Below are positions 1 through 8,127 of a stretch of DNA of 37,955 nt, in pieces; positions within the stretch are counted from its first letter, which is position 1, and each line of letters begins with the position of its first letter. The position numbers and the translations under genes were made by a program. Source of the stretch: JBMNKL01 sp050261495 (GTDB taxonomy: Bacteria; Bacillota; Clostridia; Acetivibrionales; DTU013); assembly GCA_050261495.1 (NCBI GenBank), contig JBLNDI010000081.1, positions 1-37,955 on the forward strand. The letters run 5' to 3'. The notes under the pieces are model-generated. The model did not search any database, was not told where the DNA came from, and saw only the letters and a list, made by a program, of their open reading frames with translations.

Positions 1-68
1 GGGACGCGGCAACTCAGCAGCGAGGCCCTGTTGCGCATTGCGGATTGGAAGTGGGAGAAACGCGATGA
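1..68 (+). CDS. 3' end of an unidentified upstream gene (partial)
   Basis: The third reading frame is open from the window edge to a TGA at 66-68. That stop overlaps the ATG of the next gene as ATGA, the usual sign of translational coupling in an operon. Only about 21 codons are visible, so no function can be assigned. The other two forward frames are also open here, so the assignment rests on the ATGA overlap alone and is tentative. Confidence 0.3.
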   Translation, partial: DAATQQRGPVAHCGLEVGETR

Positions 69-1147
69 ATGGTTACTCGGACAGGAATCCGAAAGACAAG
101 CTAATCGAATACTACAATTACAAATTGTTAATTTCCCGAAAATACCTTGGCATTGTGGCTTTTATTGCCGCGGTGTTCAACCTGCTGCTGCTGGTTCCTG
201 ATCTGACGTTGATAGACGGTATTACGAAAAAAATAAGTATTGCTGTTGTGCGTGTATTTTTTTCATTAATCCTGTTCGGAGTGATTTTTATAGTCAAGAG
301 AATTAAAACATTCGGCATGTTTTCAATTATCATTACCGCCTGCGAACTGTTTTCCGTAGCAAATTTCCTTTTTGTTTTCATCCTTTATGACAACCCTGAT
401 TTATTGATACAGGCAATGGGCTTGATTACAATCATTATAATCGTTTTTAACGTCCCGAACCGTTGGGTTTACATGCTGGCAACTTCCATCATTGGATCCG
501 TTGGATTTATTGTATTTGCATACTTCTTTGATGAATCCTTTATTCTGAATAGGTTTGCCGCAGCTTCGGTGTACATAACCATTGCTGTTGTTTTATGCGC
601 GATTTCCGCGTGGAATACGGAAATACATCAACGTAAAGAGTATTTTGCCAGGGATGAATTGAAACGCATCGGCACGACCGATTACCTGACCAATACGGCA
701 AACAGGTTTAAAATAGAGGAAGAAGCCGACAGGTGGATTGATTTTTGCAAAAGGAACGGTTTGCCTTTGTGCTTGGTATTCATAGACATCGACAACTTAA
801 AGTCTATCAATGACATCCATGGGCATCATAAAGGGGACTCCGTGCTTGCGGAAATGGCAAACCTTATCCACAGCAAATTGCACAACTCCGATGTTTTAGC
901 CCGCTGGGGCGGGGATGAATTTGTCCTGCTTCTGCCAAACGTAACCCTTGAAAATGCTGTTGCCATAAGCGAAAGGATAAGGGAGGCAATATATAATTAC
1001 GACTTTGTGGAAGGCGTCAAGGTAACATGCAGTTTCGGGGTAGTGGCCATGAAGGAAAATTCCGTTTTCGAAAGCATGGTGCGCGAATCTGATGAATTAA
1101 TGTACAGTGGTAAAAAGCTCGGTAAAAACATAGTGATATCTTCTTAA
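65..1147 (+). CDS. membrane-bound diguanylate cyclase (GGDEF domain)
   Basis: This protein should make cyclic di-GMP from two GTP at the membrane. The ATG at 65 is preceded by GGGAG at 53-57 and is preferred over an in-frame TTG at 38. The first half (about residues 20-195) is a run of hydrophobic segments, about six predicted membrane helices, with no recognised sensor domain. The second half is a GGDEF domain with the nucleotide-binding stretch DIDNLKSINDIHGHHKGD and an intact GGDEF signature (RWGGDEF), so the cyclase is likely active. The inhibitory I-site, normally RxxD just before the signature, reads HNSD, so product feedback inhibition is probably weakened. It runs convergent to the aspartate kinase gene. 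The input signal cannot be inferred. Confidence 0.9.
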   Translation: MNGYSDRNPKDKLIEYYNYKLLISRKYLGIVAFIAAVFNLLLLVPDLTLIDGITKKISIAVVRVFFSLILFGVIFIVKRIKTFGMFSIIITACELFSVANFLFVFILYDNPDLLIQAMGLITIIIIVFNVPNRWVYMLATSIIGSVGFIVFAYFFDESFILNRFAAASVYITIAVVLCAISAWNTEIHQRKEYFARDELKRIGTTDYLTNTANRFKIEEEADRWIDFCKRNGLPLCLVFIDIDNLKSINDIHGHHKGDSVLAEMANLIHSKLHNSDVLARWGGDEFVLLLPNVTLENAVAISERIREAIYNYDFVEGVKVTCSFGVVAMKENSVFESMVRESDELMYSGKKLGKNIVISS

Positions 1148-1174
1148 ATAACAAATTCATCAGTAATATACGAA

Positions 1175-1202
1175 GCCCGGGTCATTCATATGAAGCCCGG
1201 GC
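1175..1202. terminator. hairpin between convergent genes
   Basis: GCCCGGG at 1175-1181 pairs with CCCGGGC at 1196-1202 across a 14-base loop. It lies between the stop codons of the diguanylate cyclase and the aspartate kinase, so it can serve both strands. Neither side has a clear T-tract, so it is only terminator-like. Confidence 0.4.
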
Positions 1203-1207
1203 AATTG

Positions 1208-2569
1208 CTAATTCTTGTTATTGCCGAAAAATTCATCGTAAAGGGCACGTATTGCCTTGTTTTTATTGCCTGACCGTATTCCGAATATCATGCTGACCTC
1301 CGACGGCCCCTGGCTTATCATTTCCAGGTTTATGCCGGCATTAGCCAGCGCGGCGGAAGCCCTGGAGGTAATACCGATGGTATTGCGCATTCCTTCGCCG
1401 GCGATTATTACCAGCGCAAGGTCCCTTTCCACGTGGATATCGTCTACGTCAAGCTCACTCTTGATGCGGTTCACTATCCTTGCTTCCTTGTCTTCAACAA
1501 GGTGGTCTTCTTTCAGGATGATTGACATGTTGTCAATTCCTGTCGGCATATGATCAAACGGTATATGCTCATCTTCAAGTATTTGCAGTACCTTGCGGGC
1601 GAAGCCGACTTCGCGGTTCATCAGGTACTTGCTGAGATAGATGGAGCAAAAACCTACACTGCCCGATATACCTACAACCGGGCGGGTTATGTTTTTCCGC
1701 TCTTTTACGATCATGGTCCCGGGCGCCGAAGGATTGTTTGTATTTTTAATGCACACGGGAATCCCCTTGCGGTACACCGGCAGCAGGGCTTCCTCGTGAA
1801 ATACGCTGAATCCCGCGTAGGAAAGCTCGCGCATTTCCCTGTAAGTCATCTCGGAAATGGGCGCCGGTGAATCTATCAAGTTTGGATTGGCCGAAAAAAC
1901 GTTATCAACGTCCGTGTAGTTTTCATAAAGGCTGGCATCAACCGCGGCGGCCAGTATGGAACCCGTAATATCCGAACCGCCCCTCGGGAAGGTGACCACG
2001 TCGCCCTGGAGCGAGTAGCCGAAAAAGCCAGGGAATATAGTGATTCCGGGATAATCGGAAAGAGATTTCAGATTTTCATATGACTGCGGAAGCACCTGTG
2101 CGTTCCCAAACTCATCACTGAGAAACAGGCCGGCTTCCTTGGGGTTTACATAGCGGGCGTCCATGCCTATGCTTTGCAGATAGGCAGCTACCATCCTGGC
2201 ACAGTTATCTTCGCCCGCCGCTTTCAGGCAGTCGATATATCTTCCCTCGTTGCTTTTATCGCCATTTACGCGCGATTCCAGGTCTGCTGCGACTGTTTTG
2301 GCTATTTCGTCAGACAAACCAAGCCCGGAAGCAATTTCCGCAAACCGTGAAACGACGGTTTGAATTTCATTTTCCGCATTGCCCTTTTCCAGGCCTGCTT
2401 TTGCACAGGAAATCAGCAGGTCCGTTACCTTTATGTCATCCTGAAAGCGTTTGCCCGGGGCCGATACGACGACAAGCCTGCGCCTTGGATCGGATGTAAC
2501 AATTGAGCAGGCCTTTTTTATTTGATCGGCCGACGCCAGTGAAGTTCCCCCGAATTTTGCTACGATCAT
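1208..2569 (-). CDS. lysC: aspartate kinase (aspartokinase)
   Basis: It phosphorylates L-aspartate to 4-phospho-aspartate, the first step to lysine, diaminopimelate, threonine and methionine. The N-terminus has the amino-acid kinase signature KFGGTSLA (residues 5-12). Further conserved blocks are VVVSAPGK and a FPRGGSDITGS glycine-rich segment near residues 196-206. The last about 150 residues carry tandem ACT-type regulatory domains (for example TIGITSRASAALANAGINLEMISQGPS), so feedback inhibition by an end product such as lysine or threonine is expected. At 453 residues it matches the long monofunctional class such as B. subtilis YclM. GGAGG sits 7 bases before the ATG. It stands alone, divergent from uvrB, with its own promoter. 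Which end product inhibits it cannot be read from the sequence. Confidence 0.92.
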   Translation of the reverse strand: MIVAKFGGTSLASADQIKKACSIVTSDPRRRLVVVSAPGKRFQDDIKVTDLLISCAKAGLEKGNAENEIQTVVSRFAEIASGLGLSDEIAKTVAADLESRVNGDKSNEGRYIDCLKAAGEDNCARMVAAYLQSIGMDARYVNPKEAGLFLSDEFGNAQVLPQSYENLKSLSDYPGITIFPGFFGYSLQGDVVTFPRGGSDITGSILAAAVDASLYENYTDVDNVFSANPNLIDSPAPISEMTYREMRELSYAGFSVFHEEALLPVYRKGIPVCIKNTNNPSAPGTMIVKERKNITRPVVGISGSVGFCSIYLSKYLMNREVGFARKVLQILEDEHIPFDHMPTGIDNMSIILKEDHLVEDKEARIVNRIKSELDVDDIHVERDLALVIIAGEGMRNTIGITSRASAALANAGINLEMISQGPSEVSMIFGIRSGNKNKAIRALYDEFFGNNKN

Positions 2570-2607
2570 AAGTCAATCCTCCGGTTTTTGTTTCATAATT
2601 GCATAAT

Positions 2608-2637
2608 ATTATCACACTTGAAAAATGCATCTGTCAA
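2608..2637 (-). promoter_or_regulatory. sigma-A promoter of the aspartate kinase gene
   Basis: On the minus strand TTGACA (2637-2632) is followed after 18 bases by GATAAT (2613-2608). The transcript leader would be only about 35 bases long, so there is no room for a T-box or lysine riboswitch. Confidence 0.65.
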
Positions 2638-2654
2638 CATAATTTTTTTATCCA

Positions 2655-2692
2655 GAACATGTGTTTGCATATATATGGGTATATGTTATAAT
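2655..2692 (+). promoter_or_regulatory. uvrB promoter with overlapping SOS (LexA/DinR) box
   Basis: The -35 TTGCAT (2665-2670) and -10 TATAAT (2687-2692) are 16 bases apart. GAACATGTGTTT at 2655-2666 fits the Gram-positive LexA/DinR consensus GAACRNRYGTTY and overlaps the -35, so a bound repressor would block RNA polymerase. The match is seen directly; SOS control is inferred from the known uvrB regulon. Confidence 0.75.
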
Positions 2693-2718
2693 AAGAACCG
2701 TACAAATTAGGAGGCAAT

Positions 2719-4707
2719 ATGGCGGAATTTAAAATCGTATCCGAATATAAAATGTGCGGCGACCAGCCGGAAGCGGTTGAAAAGCTGGTAACAGGGCTGA
2801 ACAGGGGTTACAGGCACCAAACCCTTATGGGGGTCACCGGCTCCGGAAAGACCTTTACCATGGCGAATATTATCGAGCGTGTCCAGCGGCCGACGCTCGT
2901 CATTGCGCACAACAAAACGCTCGCTGCCCAGCTGTGCTCGGAATTCAGGGAGTTTTTCCCCAATAATGCGGTGGAGTACTTTGTGAGCTACTATGATTAT
3001 TACCAGCCGGAAGCTTATATAGCCGCAACCGACACCTACATCGAAAAAGATTCTTCCATAAACGACGAAATCGACAAGCTGAGGCACTCAGCGACCGCGG
3101 CGCTTTTTGAGCGGCGCGACGTGATAATTGTCGCCAGTGTTTCATGCATATACGGCCTGGGCGACCCGGAGGATTATACCGAGTTGATGCTTTCGCTGAG
3201 GCCGGGCATGCAAAGGGACAGGGACGAGGTTATACGAAAGCTCGTGGATATCCAGTACGAAAGGAACGAGATAGACTTCAGGCGCGGAAAGTTCAGGGTC
3301 AGGGGCGACGTGCTGGAGATTTTCCCGCCGGATTCGTCCGAGCGCGTGCTGAGGGTGGAGTTTTTCGGCGATGAAATCGAGCGTATATCCGAGGTGAATT
3401 ACCTCACCGGTGAAATACTTGGAACCAGGACCCATGCGGCGATTTTTCCCGCCAACCATTACGCGACGACCAGGCAAAAGATGCTGAGGGCCGTAGCCTC
3501 GATCGAGCAGGAGCTGGAGGAGAGGCTCCGGGAGCTCAGGGGGCGGAACAAGCTGCTGGAAGCCCAGAGGCTGGAGATGAGAACAAAGTACGACCTTGAA
3601 ATGCTCCGGGAGATAGGTTTCTGCCAGGGGATTGAGAATTACTCAAGGCATATCAGCGGCAGGGCTCCGGGCAGCCCTCCGTACACGCTGCTGGATTATT
3701 TCCCCGAGGATATGCTTGTGATTATTGACGAATCCCATGTTACCATACCGCAGATAGGGGGAATGTACAACGGCGACCGGTCGCGGAAGGAATCGCTGGT
3801 CGAATACGGGTTCAGGCTGCCGTCGGCGTTTGACAACCGTCCCTTAAGATTTGATGAATTTGAGCAAAAAGTAAAACAGGCCATATATGTCAGCGCAACA
3901 CCAGGCACGTACGAGAGGAAGCACTCACAGCAGATAGTCGAGCAGGTAATCAGGCCGACGGGATTGGTGGACCCGGAGGTCATTGTGCGTCCCGTAAAAG
4001 GGCAGGTGGACGACCTGATCGGGGAAATCAGGAAAAGGGTTGAAAAGCAGCAAAGGGTACTTGTAACGACATTGACGAAGAAAATGGCCGAGGACCTGAC
4101 AGCATACCTGAAAGACCTTGATTTGAAAGTGGAATACCTGCATTCGGATGTGGATACCCTTGAAAGGATGGAACTGATAAGAAACTTAAGGCTGGGCGTT
4201 TTTGACGTGCTGGTTGGCATAAATCTTCTAAGGGAAGGACTCGATCTTCCCGAAGTTACGCTGGTGGCCATACTGGATGCGGACAAGGAAGGGTTCCTGC
4301 GCTCCGAGACGTCCCTTATACAAACCATCGGAAGGGCGGCAAGGAATGTGGAAGGGACCGTCATTATGTACGCGGACACGTTGACCGATTCGATGCGGAG
4401 GGCGATCAACGAGACGAACAGGAGAAGGAAAATCCAGATGGAGTACAACCAGAAGCACGGAATTACGCCGAAGACAGTGCAGAAGGGCGTCAGGGATGTG
4501 CTGGAGACCCTCAGGACGGCAGAGGAGGAAGCGAAGTATTCATACAGCATCAAGGCCGATGAAATGAGCGAAGCTGAAATTTCGGCGCTTATTGAAAAGC
4601 TGGAGAAGGAAATGAGGCAAGCGGCAAGGGATTTGCAGTTTGAGAAAGCCGCCTCGCTCAGGGACAGGATTAAGGAACTGAAAGGCTTGAAATCCGCGCG
4701 CCGTTAA
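2719..4707 (+). CDS. uvrB: excinuclease ABC subunit B
   Basis: UvrB is the damage-verifying helicase-like subunit of nucleotide excision repair: UvrA loads it and UvrC cuts beside it. Visible parts are Walker A GVTGSGKT (38-45), the damage-probing beta-hairpin YYDYYQPEAY (91-100), the DESH helicase motif (337-340), the motif V/VI region with REGLDLPEV and QTIGRAARN, and a C-terminal UVR motif (about 621-656) that contacts UvrC. At 662 residues it is full length. GGAGG at 2711-2715 fixes the ATG. An SOS box covers the promoter. uvrA follows about 110 bases downstream but has its own regulated promoter, and uvrC is not in the window. Confidence 0.98.
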   Translation: MAEFKIVSEYKMCGDQPEAVEKLVTGLNRGYRHQTLMGVTGSGKTFTMANIIERVQRPTLVIAHNKTLAAQLCSEFREFFPNNAVEYFVSYYDYYQPEAYIAATDTYIEKDSSINDEIDKLRHSATAALFERRDVIIVASVSCIYGLGDPEDYTELMLSLRPGMQRDRDEVIRKLVDIQYERNEIDFRRGKFRVRGDVLEIFPPDSSERVLRVEFFGDEIERISEVNYLTGEILGTRTHAAIFPANHYATTRQKMLRAVASIEQELEERLRELRGRNKLLEAQRLEMRTKYDLEMLREIGFCQGIENYSRHISGRAPGSPPYTLLDYFPEDMLVIIDESHVTIPQIGGMYNGDRSRKESLVEYGFRLPSAFDNRPLRFDEFEQKVKQAIYVSATPGTYERKHSQQIVEQVIRPTGLVDPEVIVRPVKGQVDDLIGEIRKRVEKQQRVLVTTLTKKMAEDLTAYLKDLDLKVEYLHSDVDTLERMELIRNLRLGVFDVLVGINLLREGLDLPEVTLVAILDADKEGFLRSETSLIQTIGRAARNVEGTVIMYADTLTDSMRRAINETNRRRKIQMEYNQKHGITPKTVQKGVRDVLETLRTAEEEAKYSYSIKADEMSEAEISALIEKLEKEMRQAARDLQFEKAASLRDRIKELKGLKSARR

Positions 4708-4726
4708 GCAGAATGCAAAATAATAT

Positions 4727-4766
4727 CGAACAAATGTTTGCATTTTCCTGCGGTATTGGTTATAAT
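4727..4766 (+). promoter_or_regulatory. uvrA promoter with overlapping SOS box
   Basis: CGAACAAATGTTTG at 4727-4740 is a near-perfect DinR/LexA palindrome. It overlaps the -35 TTGCAT (4738-4743), which is 17 bases from the -10 TATAAT (4761-4766). The layout copies the uvrB promoter almost exactly, so both genes should respond to DNA damage independently. Confidence 0.8.
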
Positions 4767-4817
4767 ATGAAAGAACATTTGAAAGCGGATTTATGAAAGC
4801 GGGAAAAGGTGTGACTT

Positions 4818-7649
4818 ATGAGCAAAAGCAGCATATTTGTCAAGGGAGCCAGGGAACATAACCTTAAGAACATAGATGTTGAAATACCCAGGGACAAGCT
4901 GGTGGTGATCACGGGACTCAGCGGTTCCGGAAAATCATCGCTGGCCTTCGACACCATTTATGCGGAAGGCCAGAGGCGTTATGTCGAATCGCTTTCCGCG
5001 TATGCAAGACAATTTCTCGGGCAGATGGAAAAGCCGGATGTCGACTATATAGACGGGCTGTCGCCTGCCATTTCAATCGACCAGAAAACAACCAGCAGAA
5101 ACCCCAGGTCCACGGTTGGCACCGTTACGGAAATATATGATTATCTCAGGCTTCTATACGCACGCATTGGCGTGCCGCACTGCCACAGGTGCGGGAAGGT
5201 GATTTCGCAGCAAACGGTGGACCAGATGGTTGACGCCGTCACCGGGCTTCCGGAAGGCGCAAGGATCCAGCTGCTTGCTCCCGTTGTCAGGGGCAGGAAG
5301 GGCGAATACCACAAGCTGATAGACGACGCGCGCAAAAACGGGTATGTAAGGATAAGGGTGGACGGTGAAGTACGCGACGTCAACGAGGAAATCACGCTTG
5401 ACAAAAACAAGAAGCACACGATTGAAATCGTGGTGGACAGGCTTGTTGTCAGGCCGGGAATAGAAAAGCGCCTGGCGGATTCCATGGAAACCGCGCTGCG
5501 CCTGAGCGGAGGTTTATTGGTTGTGGATGTGGTGGGCGAAAGGGAGATGCTGTTCAGCCAGAACCTCGCTTGCAGCGATTGCGGGATAAGCATCGAGGAA
5601 CTTACGCCTAGGATGTTTTCCTTCAACAACCCTTACGGCGCATGCCCGTCGTGCAGCGGTCTTGGCACGCTTTTGGAAATAGACCCCGACCTCGTGGTGC
5701 CCGACCGCACAAAATCACTTGATGAAGGCGCCATAAAGGTGGGCGGGTGGAATTTCGAAAACGGCGACAGTTATTCCAGGATGTATCTTGACGCGCTGGC
5801 AAAGCATTACGGGTTTAAAACGTCAACCCCGGTCAACAAGCTTCCGGACCATATCGTGGACATTATACTTTACGGAACGAAAGGCGAAAAAATAAAGATA
5901 GATTATGACAGGGAATACGGGAGCGGGTCTTTCACGGCCCCGTTTGAAGGCGTCATCAACAGCATGCAGCGGCGCTACAAAGAAACCCAGTCCGAAGGAA
6001 TGAAGCAGTACTACGAGGGATTCATGAGCAGCAATCCCTGCCCGGAATGCAACGGAGCAAGGCTTAAAAAGGAGAGCCTGGCAGTGACGGTAGGCGGACT
6101 GAATATTTATGAGCTGACATGCATGCCCGTGGAAGAAATAAAGAAATTCTTCGACAACCTTGCCCTCTCCGAGCGGGAAAACATGATCGCGCACCAGATC
6201 TTAAAGGAGATCAATGCCAGGATCGGTTTTCTTGCGGACGTCGGGCTGGATTATCTGACGCTGGCCAGGTCCTCGGGAACGCTTTCAGGCGGTGAAGCAC
6301 AGCGCATAAGGCTTGCAACGCAGATAGGATCCGGGCTGATGGGGGTGCTTTATATCCTGGACGAGCCCAGCATAGGCCTGCACCAGCGGGACAACGGAAG
6401 GCTCCTGAAAACCCTTGCCAGGCTGAGGGATTTGGGAAATACGCTTATAGTGGTAGAGCATGACGAGGAAACCATGTACGCGGCCGACCATATCATAGAT
6501 ATGGGGCCGGGTCCCGGCATCCATGGCGGACACGTGGTAGTGCAGGGTACCATAGATGAAGTAAAAGCATGTGAAAATTCCCAGACCGGCCTGTACCTGA
6601 GCGGCAAAAAATCGATCGAGGTGCCGGCGGAGAGGCGGAAGCCGAACGGAAAATGGCTGAAAATAATCGGAGCCAGGGAAAACAACCTTAAAAATATAAA
6701 TGTTGACATACCGTTAGGTGTATTTACGGCAGTAACAGGCGTTTCAGGGTCTGGCAAGAGTTCCCTTGTCAACGAGATTCTGTATAAAAAGCTTGCCGCC
6801 GAACTCAACGGCGCCAGGACCAGGGCGGGCAGCCACGACGCAATTCTCGGGGCGGAGCACCTGGACAAGGTGATAAATATAGACCAGTCGCCGATAGGCA
6901 GAACGCCGAGGTCCAATCCTGCGACTTACACGGGCGTTTTCGACCTGATCAGGGAAGTGTACGCAAGTACGGCGGAAGCCAAAATCAGGGGCTACAAGAA
7001 CGGCAGGTTCAGTTTCAACGTCAAGGGCGGCCGGTGCGAAGCATGCAGCGGCGACGGGATTATCAAGATTGAAATGCACTTTTTGCCGGATGTTTACGTT
7101 CCATGCGAGGTATGCAAGGGAAAACGCTACAACAGGGAAACGCTGGATGTAAGGTACAAGGGGAAAAACATAGCGGATGTCCTTGAAATGACCGTGGAAG
7201 ATGCACTGGAATTTTTCAGGAATATTCCCAGGGTTGCCAGGAAGCTGGAAACCCTCTATGACGTGGGGTTGGGTTATATAAAAGTGGGACAGCCGTCAAC
7301 CACGCTGTCGGGAGGCGAGGCACAGAGGATCAAGCTGGCTGCCGAGCTCTCAAAGCGGGCGACCGGGAGAACGCTTTATATCCTTGACGAGCCCACTACC
7401 GGCCTCCATATAGCTGATGTGCACCGGCTTGTAAATATTCTTCACAGGCTTGTGGACGCCGGCAATACCGTTATTGTTATTGAGCATAACCTTGATGTGA
7501 TAAAAACCGCCGACCATATCATAGACTTGGGACCGGAAGGAGGCGGAAGGGGAGGTTACGTGATAGCCGAGGGCACGCCGGAGGATGTTGCGCGGATGGA
7601 GCAGTCTTATACGGGACAGTTTCTCAGGAAGGTCTTGAAAAAGACTTGA
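4818..7649 (+). CDS. uvrA: excinuclease ABC subunit A
   Basis: UvrA is the dimeric ABC-type ATPase that finds bulky DNA lesions and loads UvrB. Two ATPase modules are visible: Walker A GLSGSGKS (33-40) and GVSGSGKSS (from 641), with signatures LSGGEAQRIRLA (from 489) and LSGGEAQRIKLA (from 830). Zinc-binding cysteine pairs lie at C252/C255 with C276/C279, and from C740/C743 to CEVCKG about 20 residues later. At 943 residues it is full length. The ATG follows an AAAGGTG ribosome site. It is the last gene of the repair pair and ends at a strong terminator. Confidence 0.98.
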   Translation: MSKSSIFVKGAREHNLKNIDVEIPRDKLVVITGLSGSGKSSLAFDTIYAEGQRRYVESLSAYARQFLGQMEKPDVDYIDGLSPAISIDQKTTSRNPRSTVGTVTEIYDYLRLLYARIGVPHCHRCGKVISQQTVDQMVDAVTGLPEGARIQLLAPVVRGRKGEYHKLIDDARKNGYVRIRVDGEVRDVNEEITLDKNKKHTIEIVVDRLVVRPGIEKRLADSMETALRLSGGLLVVDVVGEREMLFSQNLACSDCGISIEELTPRMFSFNNPYGACPSCSGLGTLLEIDPDLVVPDRTKSLDEGAIKVGGWNFENGDSYSRMYLDALAKHYGFKTSTPVNKLPDHIVDIILYGTKGEKIKIDYDREYGSGSFTAPFEGVINSMQRRYKETQSEGMKQYYEGFMSSNPCPECNGARLKKESLAVTVGGLNIYELTCMPVEEIKKFFDNLALSERENMIAHQILKEINARIGFLADVGLDYLTLARSSGTLSGGEAQRIRLATQIGSGLMGVLYILDEPSIGLHQRDNGRLLKTLARLRDLGNTLIVVEHDEETMYAADHIIDMGPGPGIHGGHVVVQGTIDEVKACENSQTGLYLSGKKSIEVPAERRKPNGKWLKIIGARENNLKNINVDIPLGVFTAVTGVSGSGKSSLVNEILYKKLAAELNGARTRAGSHDAILGAEHLDKVINIDQSPIGRTPRSNPATYTGVFDLIREVYASTAEAKIRGYKNGRFSFNVKGGRCEACSGDGIIKIEMHFLPDVYVPCEVCKGKRYNRETLDVRYKGKNIADVLEMTVEDALEFFRNIPRVARKLETLYDVGLGYIKVGQPSTTLSGGEAQRIKLAAELSKRATGRTLYILDEPTTGLHIADVHRLVNILHRLVDAGNTVIVIEHNLDVIKTADHIIDLGPEGGGRGGYVIAEGTPEDVARMEQSYTGQFLRKVLKKT

Positions 7650-7660
7650 GAAGTAATGAA

Positions 7661-7687
7661 AAAAAGCTCGAGTTAATCGAGCTTTTT
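7661..7687. terminator. rho-independent terminator after uvrA
   Basis: AAAAAGCTCGA (7661-7671) and TCGAGCTTTTT (7677-7687) form a perfect 11-bp stem with a 5-base loop. A-tracts and T-tracts flank it on both strands, so it can also end transcription of the small minus-strand gene to its right. Confidence 0.9.
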
Positions 7688-7722
7688 AAAGTATATTTTC
7701 GGATATCCGCTTTTCCAAAGAC

Positions 7723-7848
7723 CTACTTGGGGTCGCAAAATACGTGACCGCGCGGGCATACGAACAGTAACAGGAAAACAAGTATGAAGAACAAAATGGC
7801 ACAGTCATCGTTAAAAAAGCTGCCGAGCACTCCTCCCCTGTCTGACAT
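7723..7848 (-). CDS. 41-residue hydrophobic membrane peptide
   Basis: Reading the minus strand, GGAGGTG lies 7 bases before ATG at 7848, and the frame runs 41 codons to TAG at 7723. The peptide begins MSDRGGVLGSFFNDD and has one hydrophobic stretch (about residues 17-31: CAILFFILVFLLLFV). It ends with a short Cys/His-containing tail (CPRGHVFCDPK, residues 31-41). The ideal ribosome site, codon structure and shared terminator support a real gene. Small single-helix proteins of this look are common in clostridia, often of unknown or spore-related function; no function is claimed. A possible TTGGTT/TATATT promoter lies upstream on the minus strand. Confidence 0.65.
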   Translation of the reverse strand: MSDRGGVLGSFFNDDCAILFFILVFLLLFVCPRGHVFCDPK

Positions 7849-7996
7849 TGAAAACACCTCCTCATGTCCTTGCACAATCATGTTAATCATTTACTATTGG
7901 TAATATAAATATATTCCGACGCGAACCAATAGGTTACAGAAATAATAGCCGATAATGCAGATTTCGCTGTAGTGGTAGACCGGGACAAAAGAAATG

Positions 7997-8005
7997 TGCT
8001 ATACT
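7997..8005 (+). promoter_or_regulatory. possible extended -10 promoter for clpE
   Basis: TGCTATACT is an extended -10 element. A weak -35 (TAGACC, 7976-7981) lies 18 bases before TATACT. The transcript would start near 8012 and have a leader of about 115 bases. I see no CtsR heptad pair (GGTCAAA), the usual clpE operator in Bacillus. Confidence 0.45.
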
Positions 8006-8029
8006 TCTTATATGAGAAAGCAATTGACG

Positions 8030-8052
8030 CCGGTATACATACCGGGCTTTTT
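8030..8052 (+). terminator. terminator-like hairpin in the clpE leader
   Basis: CCGGTA (8030-8035) pairs with TACCGG (8040-8045) around a 4-base loop and is followed by GC and five T residues. It lies between the putative promoter and the clpE start, so it could act as an attenuator. The stem is short; function is inferred. Confidence 0.4.
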
Positions 8053-8127
8053 ATACGTAATATATCAAAGGATATATAAAGGGTGGTGCATGTAAAGCGA
8101 CAGCGGCAGTGAAGGGAGTGAATAATC

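Noticed and set aside
2570..2718. Lysine riboswitch or T-box ahead of the aspartate kinase gene
   Set aside because: The promoter lies close to the start codon, leaving a leader of about 35 bases, too short for either element.
3696..4553. Long minus-strand frame (285 codons) inside uvrB
   Set aside because: It is a shadow of the strongly conserved uvrB coding strand and has no ribosome site or recognisable domain.
7849..8127. CtsR operator upstream of clpE
   Set aside because: No pair of GGTCAAA-like heptads is present; GACAAAAG near 7984 is a single poor match.
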